A stretch of DNA of 64,000 nt from Anisodus tanguticus (taxonomy: Eukaryota > Streptophyta > Magnoliopsida > Solanales > Solanaceae). Numbering within the stretch: position 1 is the first letter of the stretch; each line of letters begins with the position of its first letter. The position numbers and the translations under genes are program-made. Under the pieces are notes generated by a model. It searched no databases and was not told the origin of the DNA. It was given only the letters and a program-made list of their open reading frames with translations. The DNA lies in NCBI GenBank assembly GCA_034509755.1, contig CM067541.1:23858001-23922000 (forward strand), written 5' to 3'. Below are positions 11,416 through 23,590 of the stretch, piece by piece.

Positions 11416-11817
11416 TCATAAATTAGAGGACTCAAGCAAGTAAGAAGAAGCTTCATTATTATTGTTTGCACGTATTACAGACATGGTGTTAACTTTGAAG
11501 AGGCCTTCACATACGAAGCCTCTTCCCACAAAGGTTCCATTCTTGGTGATTACAAACTTATTGGACTCAAATACTAGCCTAAAACCAACATTAACCAATA
11601 AATTTCCTGAAATTAAATTTCTCCTAATCTCAGGAACATGTATCACCTCCTTCAGAGTGAGCTCATTTCCAGAAGTCATCTTCAAGACTACATTTCCTAC
11701 CTCCAGCACGTCAGAGGAAGCGTTGTTACCCATGAACAGCTTCTTGTTTGTAACTGGTGTATAAGTGGAGAAGGCATCTCTATTGGAACAGATGTATCTT
11801 GTAGCACTCGTGTCCAT
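11416..11817 (-). pseudogene. copia-1 aspartic protease
   Basis: The frame starts at the active-site region. The expected D-T-G triad reads D-T-S (MDTSATRYICS), which would remove the flap-stabilising glycine. The segment ends in the GAG-pre-integrase region (EGLFKVNTM). The homologous protease at 35232 in the plus-strand relative retains MDTGATEH. Confidence 0.65.
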
Positions 11818-11820
11818 CCA

Positions 11821-12805
11821 TCATTGCATGAGATTCTCAACAAGGTTTGCTTCAAGCACCACCGCTGAGAACTCTTCAATCATGTCGTCCAAAATCCTGT
11901 CTTTGACGACGTTAGCCTGAGCCTTACCTTTGGAATTGGCCTTCTCTTGTTGCTCAGTCTTGAGCTTGCGGCAGTCCTTGATCATGTGACCAGGTTTCCC
12001 ACAATGGTGACAGTTTCCTTTGAACTTCTTAGCAGGTTGTTTTCCCCTAGGCAAGGCCTTCTTATTATCTTCCTGAATCTGGAGTTTGATAATAAGTTCT
12101 TCAAAGGTCATCTCATTTGTCTTGAATTTTAAGTAACTCATAAATTCATTCCACGAGGGAGGTAACTTTTCAATCAGTGATACAACCAAAAATTGCTCAT
12201 TTGGTTTCATACCTTCCAAATCCAGGTGATGTAGAATCATTTGGAATCCCTGGACTTGGGACATCACAGTTTTTCTTAGTACCTGCATCTTGTGCGTTGT
12301 ACTTTTTTTGTAGTTTTTCCCATAACTCTTTGGCAGTGCCTACGGTGCAATACACCGTGTAGAGTGGGTCTAACAAGCAGTTCAAAATATAGTTCTTACA
12401 CATGAAATCACTATGACTCCATGCATCAAGAACCATCTTGATGCCATTAATGACATGGATACCTTGGCCCCCTTCAGCCGTTTCAGTAGGCGAAGGGTCC
12501 ACTTCATCTCCAGCTTGTGGAGGATCTTCTGTTAGGAAATGAGTCATTCCTATAACAGTCAGATAGAATAACATCTTCTGTTGTCCTCTATTAAATTTGG
12601 AGCTCATGAACTTTTCAGGGCGTTCATGGTGGAATCCAGCGGGTGGAGGAACAACAACGTTCCCTTGAGTAGTAGAAAAGGTGTTGGATGAGCCTTGAGC
12701 AGTCGGAAAGGCATTGGGTGTGCCTTGAGCAGTGGGAAAAGCAGAGAGGTTTCCTTAAGTAGTAGCAACAGCAGAATCAGAACCGAGTTGTTCTCTTCCA
12801 GTCAT
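11821..12805 (-). pseudogene. copia-1 gag
   Basis: The ATG at 12805 (minus) begins a low-complexity N-terminus with four repeats of an F-P/S-T-A/T-Q-G motif. The UBN2/retrotran_gag-like core follows (MLFYLTVIGMTHFLTEDPP, DAWSHSDFMCKNYILNCL, AKELWEKL). After a small deletion and frame change near 12.27 kb comes the second half (VMSQVQGFQMILHHLDLEG, IEKLPPSWNEF) and a CCHC zinc knuckle (CHHCGKPGHMIKDC) near 12.0 kb. An in-frame stop breaks the N-terminus. Gag forms the particle and its zinc knuckle binds RNA. It is non-functional here. Confidence 0.7.
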
Positions 12806-12825
12806 CTTTCTGAGCACTTACAACA

Positions 12826-12839
12826 AATCTTGTCTTAAA
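12826..12839 (-). other. leader segment complementary to its own LTR (candidate primer-binding region)
   Basis: Just downstream of the 5' LTR, where a tRNA-complementary primer site is expected, no tggtatcaga-type word is present. Instead the 14 bases here (plus strand aatcttgtcttaaa) are the exact reverse complement of 12989-13002 inside the LTR. The homologous pairing exists in the 32966-40042 element with a compensating base change. Confidence 0.5.
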
Positions 12840-12843
12840 ATTA

Positions 12844-13787
12844 TGGGATACAACAATTGCAGGGAACGAGAAGTAAGTAAATATTACAATTGCTAGAAAG
12901 GATAAACTAAAGATTATAACAAAACTGGAAATCAAGAATGAAACAAACGCCTTGTGTGATTTGTTGAGACGAGTGATGACACTCTGTCTTTAAGACAAGA
13001 TTGCCCCGTATATCTCATTTTACGTTGTCGGGCAATAGTCTCCCAAGATACAACAACAACTTAACAATTGAGCAAAGAAAACTCAAGTGTTACTCTTGAA
13101 GAACTTTGAGTGTAGTAAACTTGCTAGAGAGGAAGAAGAAGATGTTAGAAAATTCTGTAAATATTTCTAAGTGTAGTGAACAATTGAGTCAAAGGCCTCA
13201 ATTTATAGTGTAATGAGATGACCATTCAACTAGCCAACTAATGGCCTTCAATAGCCATGTAATGGCACTTATTGAGAGGGGTTACATTCAGCCAAATAAT
13301 GGCTGAATTCATGTGTCAAGTAATGGAGATTCAATGCTCCAAAACCAGCCCAAAGGTCAGAACTTTCCAACTTGCCGTCACAGGATTCTGCCTCCGAAGC
13401 ACCGCGGCTCTGTGAATTAGCGTCGCGGCTCTAGTGACTGGCCACCCAATTAGCGTTGTGGCGCTCCGGTGTCGCGGCTCCGACGGTGTTGCGTCGCGGC
13501 CCTTCACGGCTCCTCGACGATTTCCGACTCATTTCATCTTACATTTCGTACACTTCTTCCTTCATTTACCAACGTGGAATACTTTGTCATTTGGCCAATA
13601 ACCGTCCATCATTCTATGTCTCAAACTTATTACATACGTACCAATATCTCTTTCACTAATGAAATTTGCGATACTTGGCACTACGTGTGCACGTGTGTGG
13701 AAACAACGTTTCCGACGTGCGGGGCTCCAATTGTTTGAGTCATAAATAATGGGATATACTTAATTCCACATTAGTAAATTTCCAACA
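12844..13787 (-). repeat. 5' LTR of copia-1
   Basis: The LTR is 944 bp. On the minus strand it starts tgttggaaatttactaatg and ends ttgtatccca. A minus-strand TATA-like word (ctataaattgag) lies near 13201-13210. A GC-rich, CpG-rich block with repeated gtcgcggctc words lies at about 13385-13515. Start, U5 words and the block after the LTR resemble the LTR of the 32966-40042 element, so the two are sister families. Confidence 0.7.
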
Positions 13788-13962
13788 ATTATTTTATTTT
13801 TGAGGGGTATTTCGATTAATTTTTTAAATTAAATTAATCATGACTTAAATGTGAATACTGACCATCTAGTGGGAAACCCCAAAGATAAAAATTGAGAACC
13901 AGATCTTTTCTATACAAGAAAAAGTATATTTAAACTTAATTTAATGTGTAAAAGAAGTTTAT

Positions 13963-14171
13963 TTTCTCTGTCTCAATTTATGTGGCATCATTTTTTTTAT
14001 CTGTCCCAAAAAGAATGTCACATTTCTATATTTAAAAATAATTTTACTTATGAGATGATTTACAACCACACATTTATTTAAGACTTGTTTTGAATCACAC
14101 ATTTGAAAAGTCTTTCTATCTTTCTTAAACTCTGTATCAAATCAAATGGTGTCACATAAATTGAGACTGAG
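13963..14171. mobile_element. Mutator-like MITE, 209 bp
   Basis: The left end (tttctctgtctcaatttatg) and the reverse-complemented right end (cctcagtctcaatttatgtg) form inverted repeats of about 20 bp. The 9-bp word gaagtttat flanks both sides (13954-13962 and 14172-14180). A 9-bp duplication fits Mutator-type transposition. There is no coding capacity. Confidence 0.7.
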
Positions 14172-16287
14172 GAAGTTTATCACTACATTGTAAGTGTTTG
14201 TGATAATTGGGCATCATCCAAAATTTCCAAAATAATTATAAAACTCTTTTTCTTTAAGGGGAAAAAGTAGAAATTATGAAATTTAGACGTTGCGATAATT
14301 CTCTCTCCATCTAAAAAAAATGATGAAATTCCCATGACAAATTCGAGACATATTATTAATAAATTCTGTCATATTATTATTACAAATTCATCACGATTTT
14401 GTGAGAGACAAGTATTCAATCACAAAATTGTGTTTTTCTTGTAATACACTCCACAAATTAAGTATTATTTTATTTTTCCTATTAACTACACTTAATCCCT
14501 TCTATTTTCCAGTTATAAGCATATAACCCTCTATACTCTCAAGTCTCAAATTATGCACATAGCCTCCCCCTGTACGATTTCTTCATTCTTCTCAAAAATT
14601 GCCACGAGAATTAGGAAGAATGAAGAATAAGCAAATCTTTATTTTTTTATTTTATTTTAAAAAGAATCTTTGTTTTTGATACGGAGCATCTATTGATAAT
14701 TGAACAACTAACACTAGGTAATATTTATTAAATAATAGTTGAACTTTTAATATAATATTATTAATTTTTCTAGACCATCTCATGTTAGAATAATTAAGTG
14801 CTAATAATTACTTCAACTAATCACAATTAGAAACGTTAACCTTCAAAAGAACAAAAAGGCATGCCACGGTATCTGTTTCTCATTTAATATGTTTGATTAG
14901 CTAATGGTTGTAGGTCCTAATCCTAATTAATTAATAATTACAAAATTTACCCTTTTCTTTTTTCAATTAACGATGACGTTATCTCAAAAAGGAAAAGAAA
15001 ATAGAAAAAACATGTCAACATAATCTATCAAGTTGCCAATTGTGGGATTGATCGAGATTGCAAATCCATTAGTTAAAAAAATGCCAGCTGATTGCAATTA
15101 TAATATTAATTAATTAATAGTACGAAGAATAGCAGTTTTGATCCCTCAATTACAGAAAATTTTAATATTGATCCTTGTTATATGACGCAACACATTTAAT
15201 CTTCAATTAATCAAAACGTGTGTTTCTGATCAAATATAATATACTTAGAATACTTTTAAAAGTATTTTATCGTCAAATACGAAGTAATATAATACATGTT
15301 TTAATATAACACATGAATAATTGAACGATGAAACAGTTAATATTTATGAAAATGTATGCATACTCATGGGCAAAGATATCAAGACATATTTCAAATAATT
15401 AAAAATTAATATACTTAATTAAATACCTTAACAATTAAATTAAAATTTATCAGAAGACCGAAAAGTGTTATTCTCCCCCAATAAAAATAACAAAAGGGCT
15501 TGGTTGAAACTTGAAACTGATAAATTTGTTACTAATAGAAAGAACAATCAGCCTTTTGTCGTGTAGTTGAATTAATTTTATTTTTATACTTTTCATAAAA
15601 AAAAATTTAAAATTCTGGTGAATATTTTGGTGTGAAACAATGATTAATCACAGAAAATCCTGATGAATTTTTGTCATAAGAAACATAGGACAGGAGACAA
15701 TGTTGCTAACTGATTCCACCCACATCATGTTTACTTTTTATGAGTTGATAATGCATGGTTATTAGTACTAATTAAACAAGATGATAATGCTTGATTATTA
15801 TTAAAACATTTTCTTGGATCGCCTTTAACCGGCCACAAATCCCAATTAATCAACTTTAAAATCCCCAATTAGGGTCAATCACTGACACGTACTCTCCATT
15901 TTGATCCACCTTTCAAAATTATAAAATGCTTAAAATCACGCATTCTTTCAAAGATAAATTTTCAGCCATAATTTAATGAATTATTTTCAGTAGGAGCCTT
16001 TTATCGTTAATTTAGAATAACGGCCGTGAAAAAGACTTCCTACCATTTTAATGTGGTAAATTAATGTAAGTTTAGATTGTAATACTGAACTTATCAAAGA
16101 TTGACTCTGATTCAATCTTAAATCATATGAGTCATTCAATTCGAAATTTTAAGATATAAGTGAAATAAGTCAGAACAACTATAAAATTCTCAAAAATCTT
16201 CATATGATTAAAGAAACACAAGTGATATATCCTCTTTACCAAAACTACTTTGTTTTTAGTGACTCCTCTTCCCTAAGGCAGGTCACT

Positions 16288-16672
16288 AATTGAGAGTAAA
16301 TTTTTCAAAGGGTTACTTAATTGTGTAAAATTATTTAGTAAATTTATTCTTAATTCTATATCAATAAAGTTATTTTTTTATTTTTTTTATTTTTTACAAA
16401 GTCACCTTAGTTGGATAAGTCATTTCCGGTCAACAAAAAAAAAACTAATTTGGTAAAATAAATTAATTTTTTATGATGTGTACACCTAGACCCATACTAA
16501 AAAATACAATATCAAAATCAACTTATTTTGCCAAGTCAGAAATTTTTATGACTGAAAATGAAAAATTCTATTAAAGTGCTTTTGTAAGAAAAATCTAAAA
16601 ATTAAATTATCTTATTGATACAAAACTAAGTTAGGTAACTTTATTGAGTGACAGTTTGAAAAATATACTCCT
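16288..16672. repeat. possible MITE with imperfect inverted ends
   Basis: The left end (gagagtaaatttttcaaagg) matches the reverse complement of the right end (gaggagtatatttttcaaac) imperfectly, and each is followed by a gttact/gtcact word. The core is AT-rich. No clear target duplication was found. Confidence 0.4.
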
Positions 16673-16954
16673 CATTTGCTGAACTTTTATGTAAGGGTTG
16701 ATTATGAGATATTAGAGATTAACTGTCAAAATTTTGACAACCACGTTTTTAATGTCTTAAAATTAACTAAGATGGAACATGACAATCTAATAATGGTGGT
16801 TGTTGGGAGATGCAAATTGCAATCAATAAATTATTTAGAAGACAATGAGGACTAATACGTGTCATTGTCAATGCATCTAAAACTCTCCAATTCGAAAATA
16901 ATTTAAGACAAGAAAAACTAATAGTTTTACTCTCTAAATTGTCTTATTTCTATT

Positions 16955-17875
16955 TGAGGACTACCCAAATTTTACTTTAAAATTCGAACTCTCCCCTCAA
17001 CTTTGAACAATAAACATTCTCCTATTCATATGTCAATTGTTCTAGGTGCCTATTTTATTCTTACATTATTGACCTTTATCTTCTTTTTTAACTTTTTAAA
17101 AATCATGGTAGATTCTTTTTAATCTATGTTAAAAATTAAATTATAAGAAAAATAAATATTATTTTTGAGAGAAAAAATAAAAAATTACTAGTTAAGTGTA
17201 TATGTTAGTGACATTCTATAACGAAATAAATGAGATGAATAAAAAGTTAATTTATTTAATGATAATCAAAACGGTAATATCTTTTTGCACAAGTAAAAAT
17301 AAGAAAGAGTGATAAATTTATAGACATACTTCAATATAGGTAATGCAAAAAAATTAATAAAAATACATTTTGTAACAAATTCATGAAAGATTATCTATTT
17401 TTATTATAAATTAATTTTAAATTATAATTTAGAAATTTCATTAATGACAATAGAGAATAAGAGAGAAGTGGAACTTAAGGACGAAACCAAACATATACAC
17501 ACGCATGCCCGCTCATACATACATTCATACGTACTTAATGCATGTAATATTGGAATAAAAATAAAAAACCAGAGTTAGATTTTTAACAAATTCATAAAAG
17601 AATTATCTACTTATAATGTTAATGAACTTAAATAAAAATTCATAACAAAATATAAAAGTATTTAAAATATAGGTAAAATACCTAGGTTAAAAAATAAAAT
17701 ATTATATAATATAAACGTATTATAGATGGAGGATTGAAAATCTCAAGGATAAAATAGATATTGCATATGTTACCAAGGAGGGGGGGGGGGGGGGGAGGAG
17801 AATGTATATTGCACAGTTGAGGGGTAGATTGATTGCAAAGTAAAGTTAAGGGGTGCAAATAATTTTCGCCCATAA
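16955..17875. repeat. inverted-repeat element of about 0.9 kb
   Basis: The left arm (ctcccctcaactttgaacaa ... acattctcctatt) is matched in inverted orientation by the right arm (ctacccctcaactgtgcaat ... acattctcctcc). The right side carries a run of about 17 G. There is no coding capacity. It is probably a non-autonomous DNA transposon or fold-back element, with uncertain borders. Confidence 0.45.
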
Positions 17876-17989
17876 AGAACATCAAAGTATGTCATAATAG
17901 TTTTCGATGTTATCCGACACCTTTCACAATTTTTTTTATATATAAGTGTAAATAATATTTTTTTACACCATTTTCTCTCTCGACAAGAG

Positions 17990-19960
17990 GACAGAGAGGA
18001 AGTCTCATGATATAGATCAAGTGAAGTGCATCAAGGACGAGAATGGTGAGGTGTTGACAAAAGAGATACACACTAGATGGAATAGCACGTGTACTTCCAT
18101 AAGCTTTTGAATGAAGAAGGGAATAAGGATATTGTGTTGGGGGAGCTAGAGCATTCCTAGAGTCGTAGATACTTTGGATACAATAGTTGCATAGAGATTG
18201 CTGAGATTAGGGGGCTATTCATAAGATGAGGAAGCAACGAGCGACCGGTCCAGATAAGATCCTGATAGATTTTTGGAAGAACGCATGGGAGGCAGGTACG
18301 AAGTGGCTAACTGGATTGTTTAACATTATATTTAGGATGGCTAAGATGCCTAGGAATTGAGTTACACAAGAACAAGGGCGATATCTAGAATTGTAATAAT
18401 TATAGGAGTATCAAGTTGTTAAGTCACACTATGAAAGTCTGGGAGGGAGTGGACGAGATGAGCATGAGGGGGGATATGTCGATATCCAATAACCAGTTCA
18501 AATTCATGCCGGGACGATCGACTACAGAAGTTATTCATCTGGTTATGAGATTGATGGAGCAGTATAAGGACAAAAGGAGAGACATGATCTAGAGAAGGCA
18601 TATGATAAAGTCCCTTAGGAGGTCCTTTAGAGATGTTTAAAGTCTAAAGATGTGTTTGTGCCTACATTAGGGCAATTAAGGACATGTATGAGGGAACCAA
18701 GACCCGAGTTATGACAGTGGGAGGTGATTCTAAACACTTTCCGGTCGTGATGGGTTGCATCAGGGATCAGCCCTTAGCCCGTTTCTATTTGCCTTAGTGA
18801 TGGACGAATTGACACAATATATTCAAGAGAAAATGTTGTGGTGTAAGTTATTTGCGGACAATATAGTTTTGATTAATGAGACACGTAGTAGAGTTAACGA
18901 TAGGATAAAAGTTTAGAGAATGACCTTAGAGACTAAAGGTTTCAGGTTAAGTAGGACTAACATAGAGTATATGGAGTGCAAGTTCAGTGACTTGACACAA
19001 GAAACAAATGTAGAAGTGAAGATTGAGGCACAAGTTATACCCAACAACAAAAGCTTCAAGTATCTTGGGTCCATAATACAAGGAGATGGGGAGATTGATG
19101 ATGATGTTGCACACCGTATTACAATAGGATGAATGAAATAGAGGCTTGTCGTAGGGGTGCTTTGTGATAAGAATGTGTCTCCTAGGGTGAAAGGTAAGTT
19201 CTATAGGGTGGTGGTTAGACCCGCATTATTGTATGGGGTAGAATGATGGTAAGTCAAGAACGGTCACATTCAGAATATGGAGGTAGCGAAGATGAGGATG
19301 CTCAAATGGATGTGAGGTCATACTAGGAGAGATATGATTAGAAACGAAGTTATACGAGACAAGGTGAGGGTGACCTCTGTGGCAGATAAGATGAGAGAAG
19401 CGAGACTGAGATGGTTCGGGCATGTGAAGAGGAGAAGTGAGGATACTCTAGTTAGGAGGTGGGAGAGATTGGCGATAACAGAAATTATGAGAGGTAGAGA
19501 TAGGCCGAAGAAGTTTTTTTTGGGGGAGGGGGTGATTAGACAGGACATGACACAATTTCATGTTTCAGCTGACTGGGACATGACCTTAGATAATAAGATT
19601 TGGAGGTCGAGGATTATGATAAAAGGTTAGTAAGTAGTTGAATTTTGTCGCACTGTGTGTGAGAGAGGTAGAGAGCTAGCCTCTTCATCTCCTCTTCACC
19701 TTTTCTTTGTAGTGTTATTTAGGTATCGCGTAGATCTATACTTTTATGTGTGTATGTGTTGCTTCATTTGTTTTGTATCGTGATATTTTGTTGTCTTATT
19801 TCCTTGAATTTTTGCATTGACTATGTTTTTTTTAGCCGATGGTCTATCGAAAACATTCTATCTACCCCACAAAAGTAGAGGTAATGTCTGCATACATCAT
19901 ACCCTTCCCAAATTCCACTTGTAGAATTACACTAGGTATATTATTGTTGTTGTAATATGT
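17990..19960 (+). mobile_element. RTE-clade LINE, 5'-truncated
   Basis: The 3' half of an RTE non-LTR retrotransposon. It has an RT domain, a C-terminal domain, a 3' UTR and a short TTG tail (ttgttgttg near 19950). RTE LINEs typically end in such short repeats and are 5'-truncated on insertion. The endonuclease domain is absent. Confidence 0.7.
18000..19630 (+). pseudogene. RTE LINE reverse transcriptase
   Basis: Read across several frame changes, the order is a KRRATGPDKIL-like start, FKFMPGRSTTEVIHLV (about 18500), a K-A-Y-D-K-V-P block (about 18600), the HQGSALSPFLFALVMDEL block (about 18755-18810), the catalytic box, a SFKYLGSIIQGDGEIDDDV block (about 19055) and the C-terminal MREARLRWFGHVKRRS and IRQDMTQ blocks (19390-19560). 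The catalytic FADD is FADN here (about 18850), so the second aspartate is lost. Multiple stops confirm decay. Confidence 0.75.
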
Positions 19961-20756
19961 ATATATACAATTAATTGACGGTGCTTGCAGAAAAAAAAAG
20001 TATTGATCAGTCTATATGAAGTAAAGTCTTGAAATTAATCACAATGATTCATTTAAATTCTACTTCAAATTATTTAATTTAAATCTAATTTCAATATTAA
20101 AGAATTGAAAGGTGTAATACTTTTGCTCTCCTATTTAATTTAGTGTCTCCATTTTCTTTTGAGGAGGGTGAGAACACAATCGAAAAACTCCATTTTTGTA
20201 GTAGCAATTTAATAATAAAAGAGCACGGAGCTTTCAAAACTATAATAATTAACCCTGATACTGTAGGTTTCGTACAATAAATTTTTTGACATTGTGTCAG
20301 TGAATATTGATTTTGTCTTACTTGGGTCACCCAAAATTAATTAGACATGAATATGTTTGTGGTCCCCATTCTCATACATAGAAGATGGCAGCATGTACAG
20401 CTTATTATGATATTTCAGATGAGGACTTCTTTTGAATGTTATGTTTGAGAAGTAAGAAAGGAAGTGCAAAGTATGAATGAAAACAAAAGTAGTACTCCAT
20501 TTCGGACTCAATTCCTCAAATGTTCACCGAACTTACGAAAAGTCCTACTAAATTAACTTTTGAATTTTTTTAAATAATAAAATCATCAAACTATGTCATT
20601 ATTTTCAATAGTAAAATAATTCATATTTGGACATAACACCCCTAACCCATTTTAGATTATACTAAAATAATTCATATCGTCCTACTAAAATAATCCATAC
20701 CGCCTTAATTTATGTGACAATATTTGATTGAGCATAATTTAAATCTATGATATGTA

Positions 20757-21400
20757 TTTCTGTCATGATCCAAGCACATCGATAAGTATTCCATTTTGGC
20801 CCAATAAAACTCACGAATTTGTCTCTTGGCATACGCCAACATCGCCAAAAAAACATAGAACTTTTTTAATCTTATAAAGCTCTTCACTTTCTTCTCTCAT
20901 TTCAATTTGGAATTTGCTCGTCCTTCTTCAGAAGCTTGCTTAGAAGTCTGACAGTCCTTTGTAATAGCCATCAGACATCACACACACCCTTAGGGATTCA
21001 ATGTATTTTTCAAGGTGAGCCCCACGATTGTATTGAGAGAGTATCCAGCCCTAATATCATATTTGTCACGACCCAAGCTCGTGGCACGTATCAATAAAAC
21101 TATCCTTTCCATATAGATCATCGTGGTATAAACTAATTTTTTTGCTTCAATTCCTCCTCTAAAGCTAGGTCCACCTTGGGCTAATAGACATCATAAACTT
21201 GTTTCTTGGACTATGTCATCATCATCCCAAAAAATATGTACCATATAAACTTACGTTATGTCTTATAAAAATTTTCACTTTCCTATCTCATTTAATCTGA
21301 GATTCGGTTAAGGTATTATATGCACTTCTTCTTTGTAAGTTTGTTAGCCTAGAAGTTTGTTAATCTATCTATCCACCCTCGCGATTTGGCTCTGTCATGG
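20757..21400. repeat. pair of diverged direct repeats of about 300 bp
   Basis: Shared order of words: gtcatgatccaagc versus gtcacgacccaagc, then aatttgtctcttggc versus aacttgtttcttgga, a gccaacatcgccaaaaaa versus gtcatcatcatcccaaaaaa block, cttataaa, and cactttcttctctcattt versus cactttcctatctcattt. The function and element type are not recognised. Confidence 0.5.
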
Positions 21401-21444
21401 ACATCACAATCTCGTACTTGAATAAAATCAACACTTGAGACATC

Positions 21445-21767
21445 CTTGAATCAAGGACGGATCTAGGGCAGCGGGCGTGGATTCCTAGAAATCCGATAAC
21501 TTTTGTTCAAACTCTATATTTATATTAAAAATATATTATATATACAAGTAATTTTTAGTTGGGAATCCAGTGTATAAGATGGAACTCGTTGTAGCTTTGT
21601 TGCCATCGTTGTCGATGGTTCTATTTCCCTCTAGCATTATACACTTTTGCTTCTCTTTTTTTTTTTACAAAGAATGACGTGATCCTTTATTTTGTCTTTC
21701 TCTTTCTTCTTAATTTGAAATTATTGAAAACTCATAAACTTTAATTTCTGAATTCACTTTTGACTTG
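21445..21767. repeat. degenerate Solanaceae dispersed repeat
   Basis: A start-like word (aaggacggatctaggg), a middle 'aaactctatatttatatt' and an end-like word (aaactcataaactttaat) resemble a common short Solanaceae element whose ends carry ggcggagctagg and aacccataaacttt. An unrelated T-rich block sits in the middle. Confidence 0.35.
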
Positions 21768-21804
21768 AATAAAAATTATCATTTCACACTTAAATGAAAA
21801 AAAC

Positions 21805-21987
21805 TGTAAAAAATATCTTCCTTGCTTATTCATTCCAAAGAGGTAGTAAATATACTCATGATACAAGCATCATCCTAGGCTAGAATTAAGGTAGTAAATA
21901 ACTAAACATACACCTACCATATATAAAATATATTGAAAGATCATGTACAAATCACAACTATTCTATCAAATATTTAATTTTATCACA
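21805..21987 (-). repeat. 3' LTR of copia-3
   Basis: 183 bp. On the minus strand it starts tgtgataaaatt and ends tttttaca. A run of G (plus-strand ccccc) at 21988-21992 marks the polypurine tract. It matches 26509-26690 over most of its length. Confidence 0.75.
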
Positions 21988-21989
21988 CC

Positions 21990-23590
21990 CCCACGTTCAA
22001 GCGGGAGGTCGGCGTATGCTGAGACGGTCCCAAAAATCTTCAAATAGAACCAACGAAAGACCTTTTGTACAAATATCAGCGATCTGATAGCGTGACGGAA
22101 CATGTAAGACACGTACTTGTCCACGAGCAACCTTTTTGTGAACAAAGTGAATATCCATATCAATATGTGTTATTGCGTTGATGTTGAACCGAATTCCCTG
22201 AGAGATAAATCGCACTAACATTATCACAATAAACCAATATCGCCTTCGGAACATGATAGTAGAGCTCCAGAAGAAGGTTTCGTAGCCAACAAGATTCAGA
22301 AACCACATTGGCAACTCCCCGGTATTCTACTTCGGCACTAGACCTAGACAAGGTAACTTGCCGTTTAGAGGACCAAGATACCAAATTGTCACCAAGAACG
22401 ACACAATAACCAGACGTGGAGCGTCTGGTGTCCGCACATTCACCACAATCTGCATCTGTGTAAGAAATGAGAGTGGTTGTCAAAGACGGATATAGATGCA
22501 AGCCATAATCGAGGGTGCCTTGAATATAGCGCACAATGTGTTTGAGAGCATGCATGTGATCCTCCATCGGGTTATGCATGAATAGACAAACATGTTGCAC
22601 AACATAAGACATGTCGAGCCTTGTGAAAGTAATATATTACAAGGATCATGCAACGCTGCAGTAATCTGATGGATCAACATATGGCATGCTGGAAATAGCA
22701 CTCAACTTTGGTTTAGTATCAATCAAAGTGGAGGACGGCTTACAAGATGACATGCCAGCGCATTCAACGATCTCTTCTGCATACTTCTTTTGAGATAAAA
22801 AAAAGCCACATGCATGACCTGTTACAACTATCCCCAAGAAATAACTCAATGGCCTTAGATCTTTCATAGCAAATACTGAGCTAAGAAGAGATATGATAGA
22901 CTTGTGAAGAGCATCAGATGTAGCAGTTAATATAATATCATCCACATATAGAAGTATGTAAGCTATATCATTACCATGACGGTATATGAAGAGAGAATGA
23001 TCAGACATACTGTTAGAGAACCCAATAGTAGAAACATAATTTGCAAACCTTTTATACCAGACCTGAGGAGTTTGTTTGAGCCCATACAAGGATTTTTTCA
23101 GTAAGCATACATGATTAGGATAAGCGGGGTCTCTGTAACTCATGGACTGATGTATGTACACGATTTTGTTGAGTTCTCTATGTAGGAATGCATTCTTCAC
23201 ATCAAGTTGATGTAGAGGCCATGCCTTAGAAAGAGTTAGACTTAGTACCATGCGGATAGTTGCTGGTTTGACCATCGAATTGAAAGTCTTATCGCAGTCC
23301 ACACCAACCTGTTGAGTCTTTCCATCACCTATAAAACAGGTTTTATGCCTCTTAAATGTACCATATGATTTTTCTTTATGACTAAAAATCCACATAGACC
23401 GAATCACATTAACATCAGGAGGACAATGCACTAAATCCCAAGTCCTATTATTAATAAGAGTGTTATATTCATCATCCATAGCCATTTTCCAATTCGGGTC
23501 ATTAAGGGCAGACACATGATTGCGAGGTAAAAGTGATTCGGTAATATGAGTGTGAAGATAATATTTTTTTATTTGGTTTGAAAATCCCAT
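21990..23590 (-). pseudogene. copia-3 reverse transcriptase and RNase H
   Basis: RT occupies 23590-22646 with HQLDVKNAFLHRELNKIVY, VCLLKKSLYGLKQTPQVWY and the intact catalytic box LLYVDDIILTA. RNase H lies at 22612-21997 with YTDADCGECADTRRSTSGYC, SSAEVEYRGVANVVSESCW and the DN segment, ending ICTKGL. A frame change near 22.63 kb separates the two domains. RT is the longest uninterrupted frame of this element (314 codons). Confidence 0.7.

Larger units (their letters stand above)
9384..13787 (-). mobile_element. Tnt1/Tork-like copia element, 5' half (copia-1)
   Basis: On the minus strand this reads 5' LTR, gag with zinc knuckle, protease, integrase and the first part of RT. It ends at about 9384, where similarity to the complete related element at 32966-40042 stops abruptly in the RT (after a TICTQP-like stretch). 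The 3' end and 3' LTR are missing and Sirevirus sequence follows. Stops and frame changes occur throughout, so it is inactive. Confidence 0.75.
13788..17989. other. non-coding AT-rich host DNA with MITEs
   Basis: No gene is visible in about 4.2 kb. Three inverted-repeat elements lie within it (13963-14171, about 16288-16672 and about 16955-17875). The rest is AT-rich sequence with no reading frame longer than noise. Confidence 0.6.
19961..21804. other. non-coding repeat-derived DNA
   Basis: No gene is visible. The region contains a pair of diverged direct repeats (about 20760-21060 and 21068-21400) and a degenerate dispersed repeat at about 21445-21767. Confidence 0.5.

Noticed and set aside
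4669..13787. A single intact retrotransposon with unusual LTRs
   Set aside because: The two end LTRs are unrelated, RT sequence is represented twice at the junction and the outer flanks do not match, so it is a composite of two elements.
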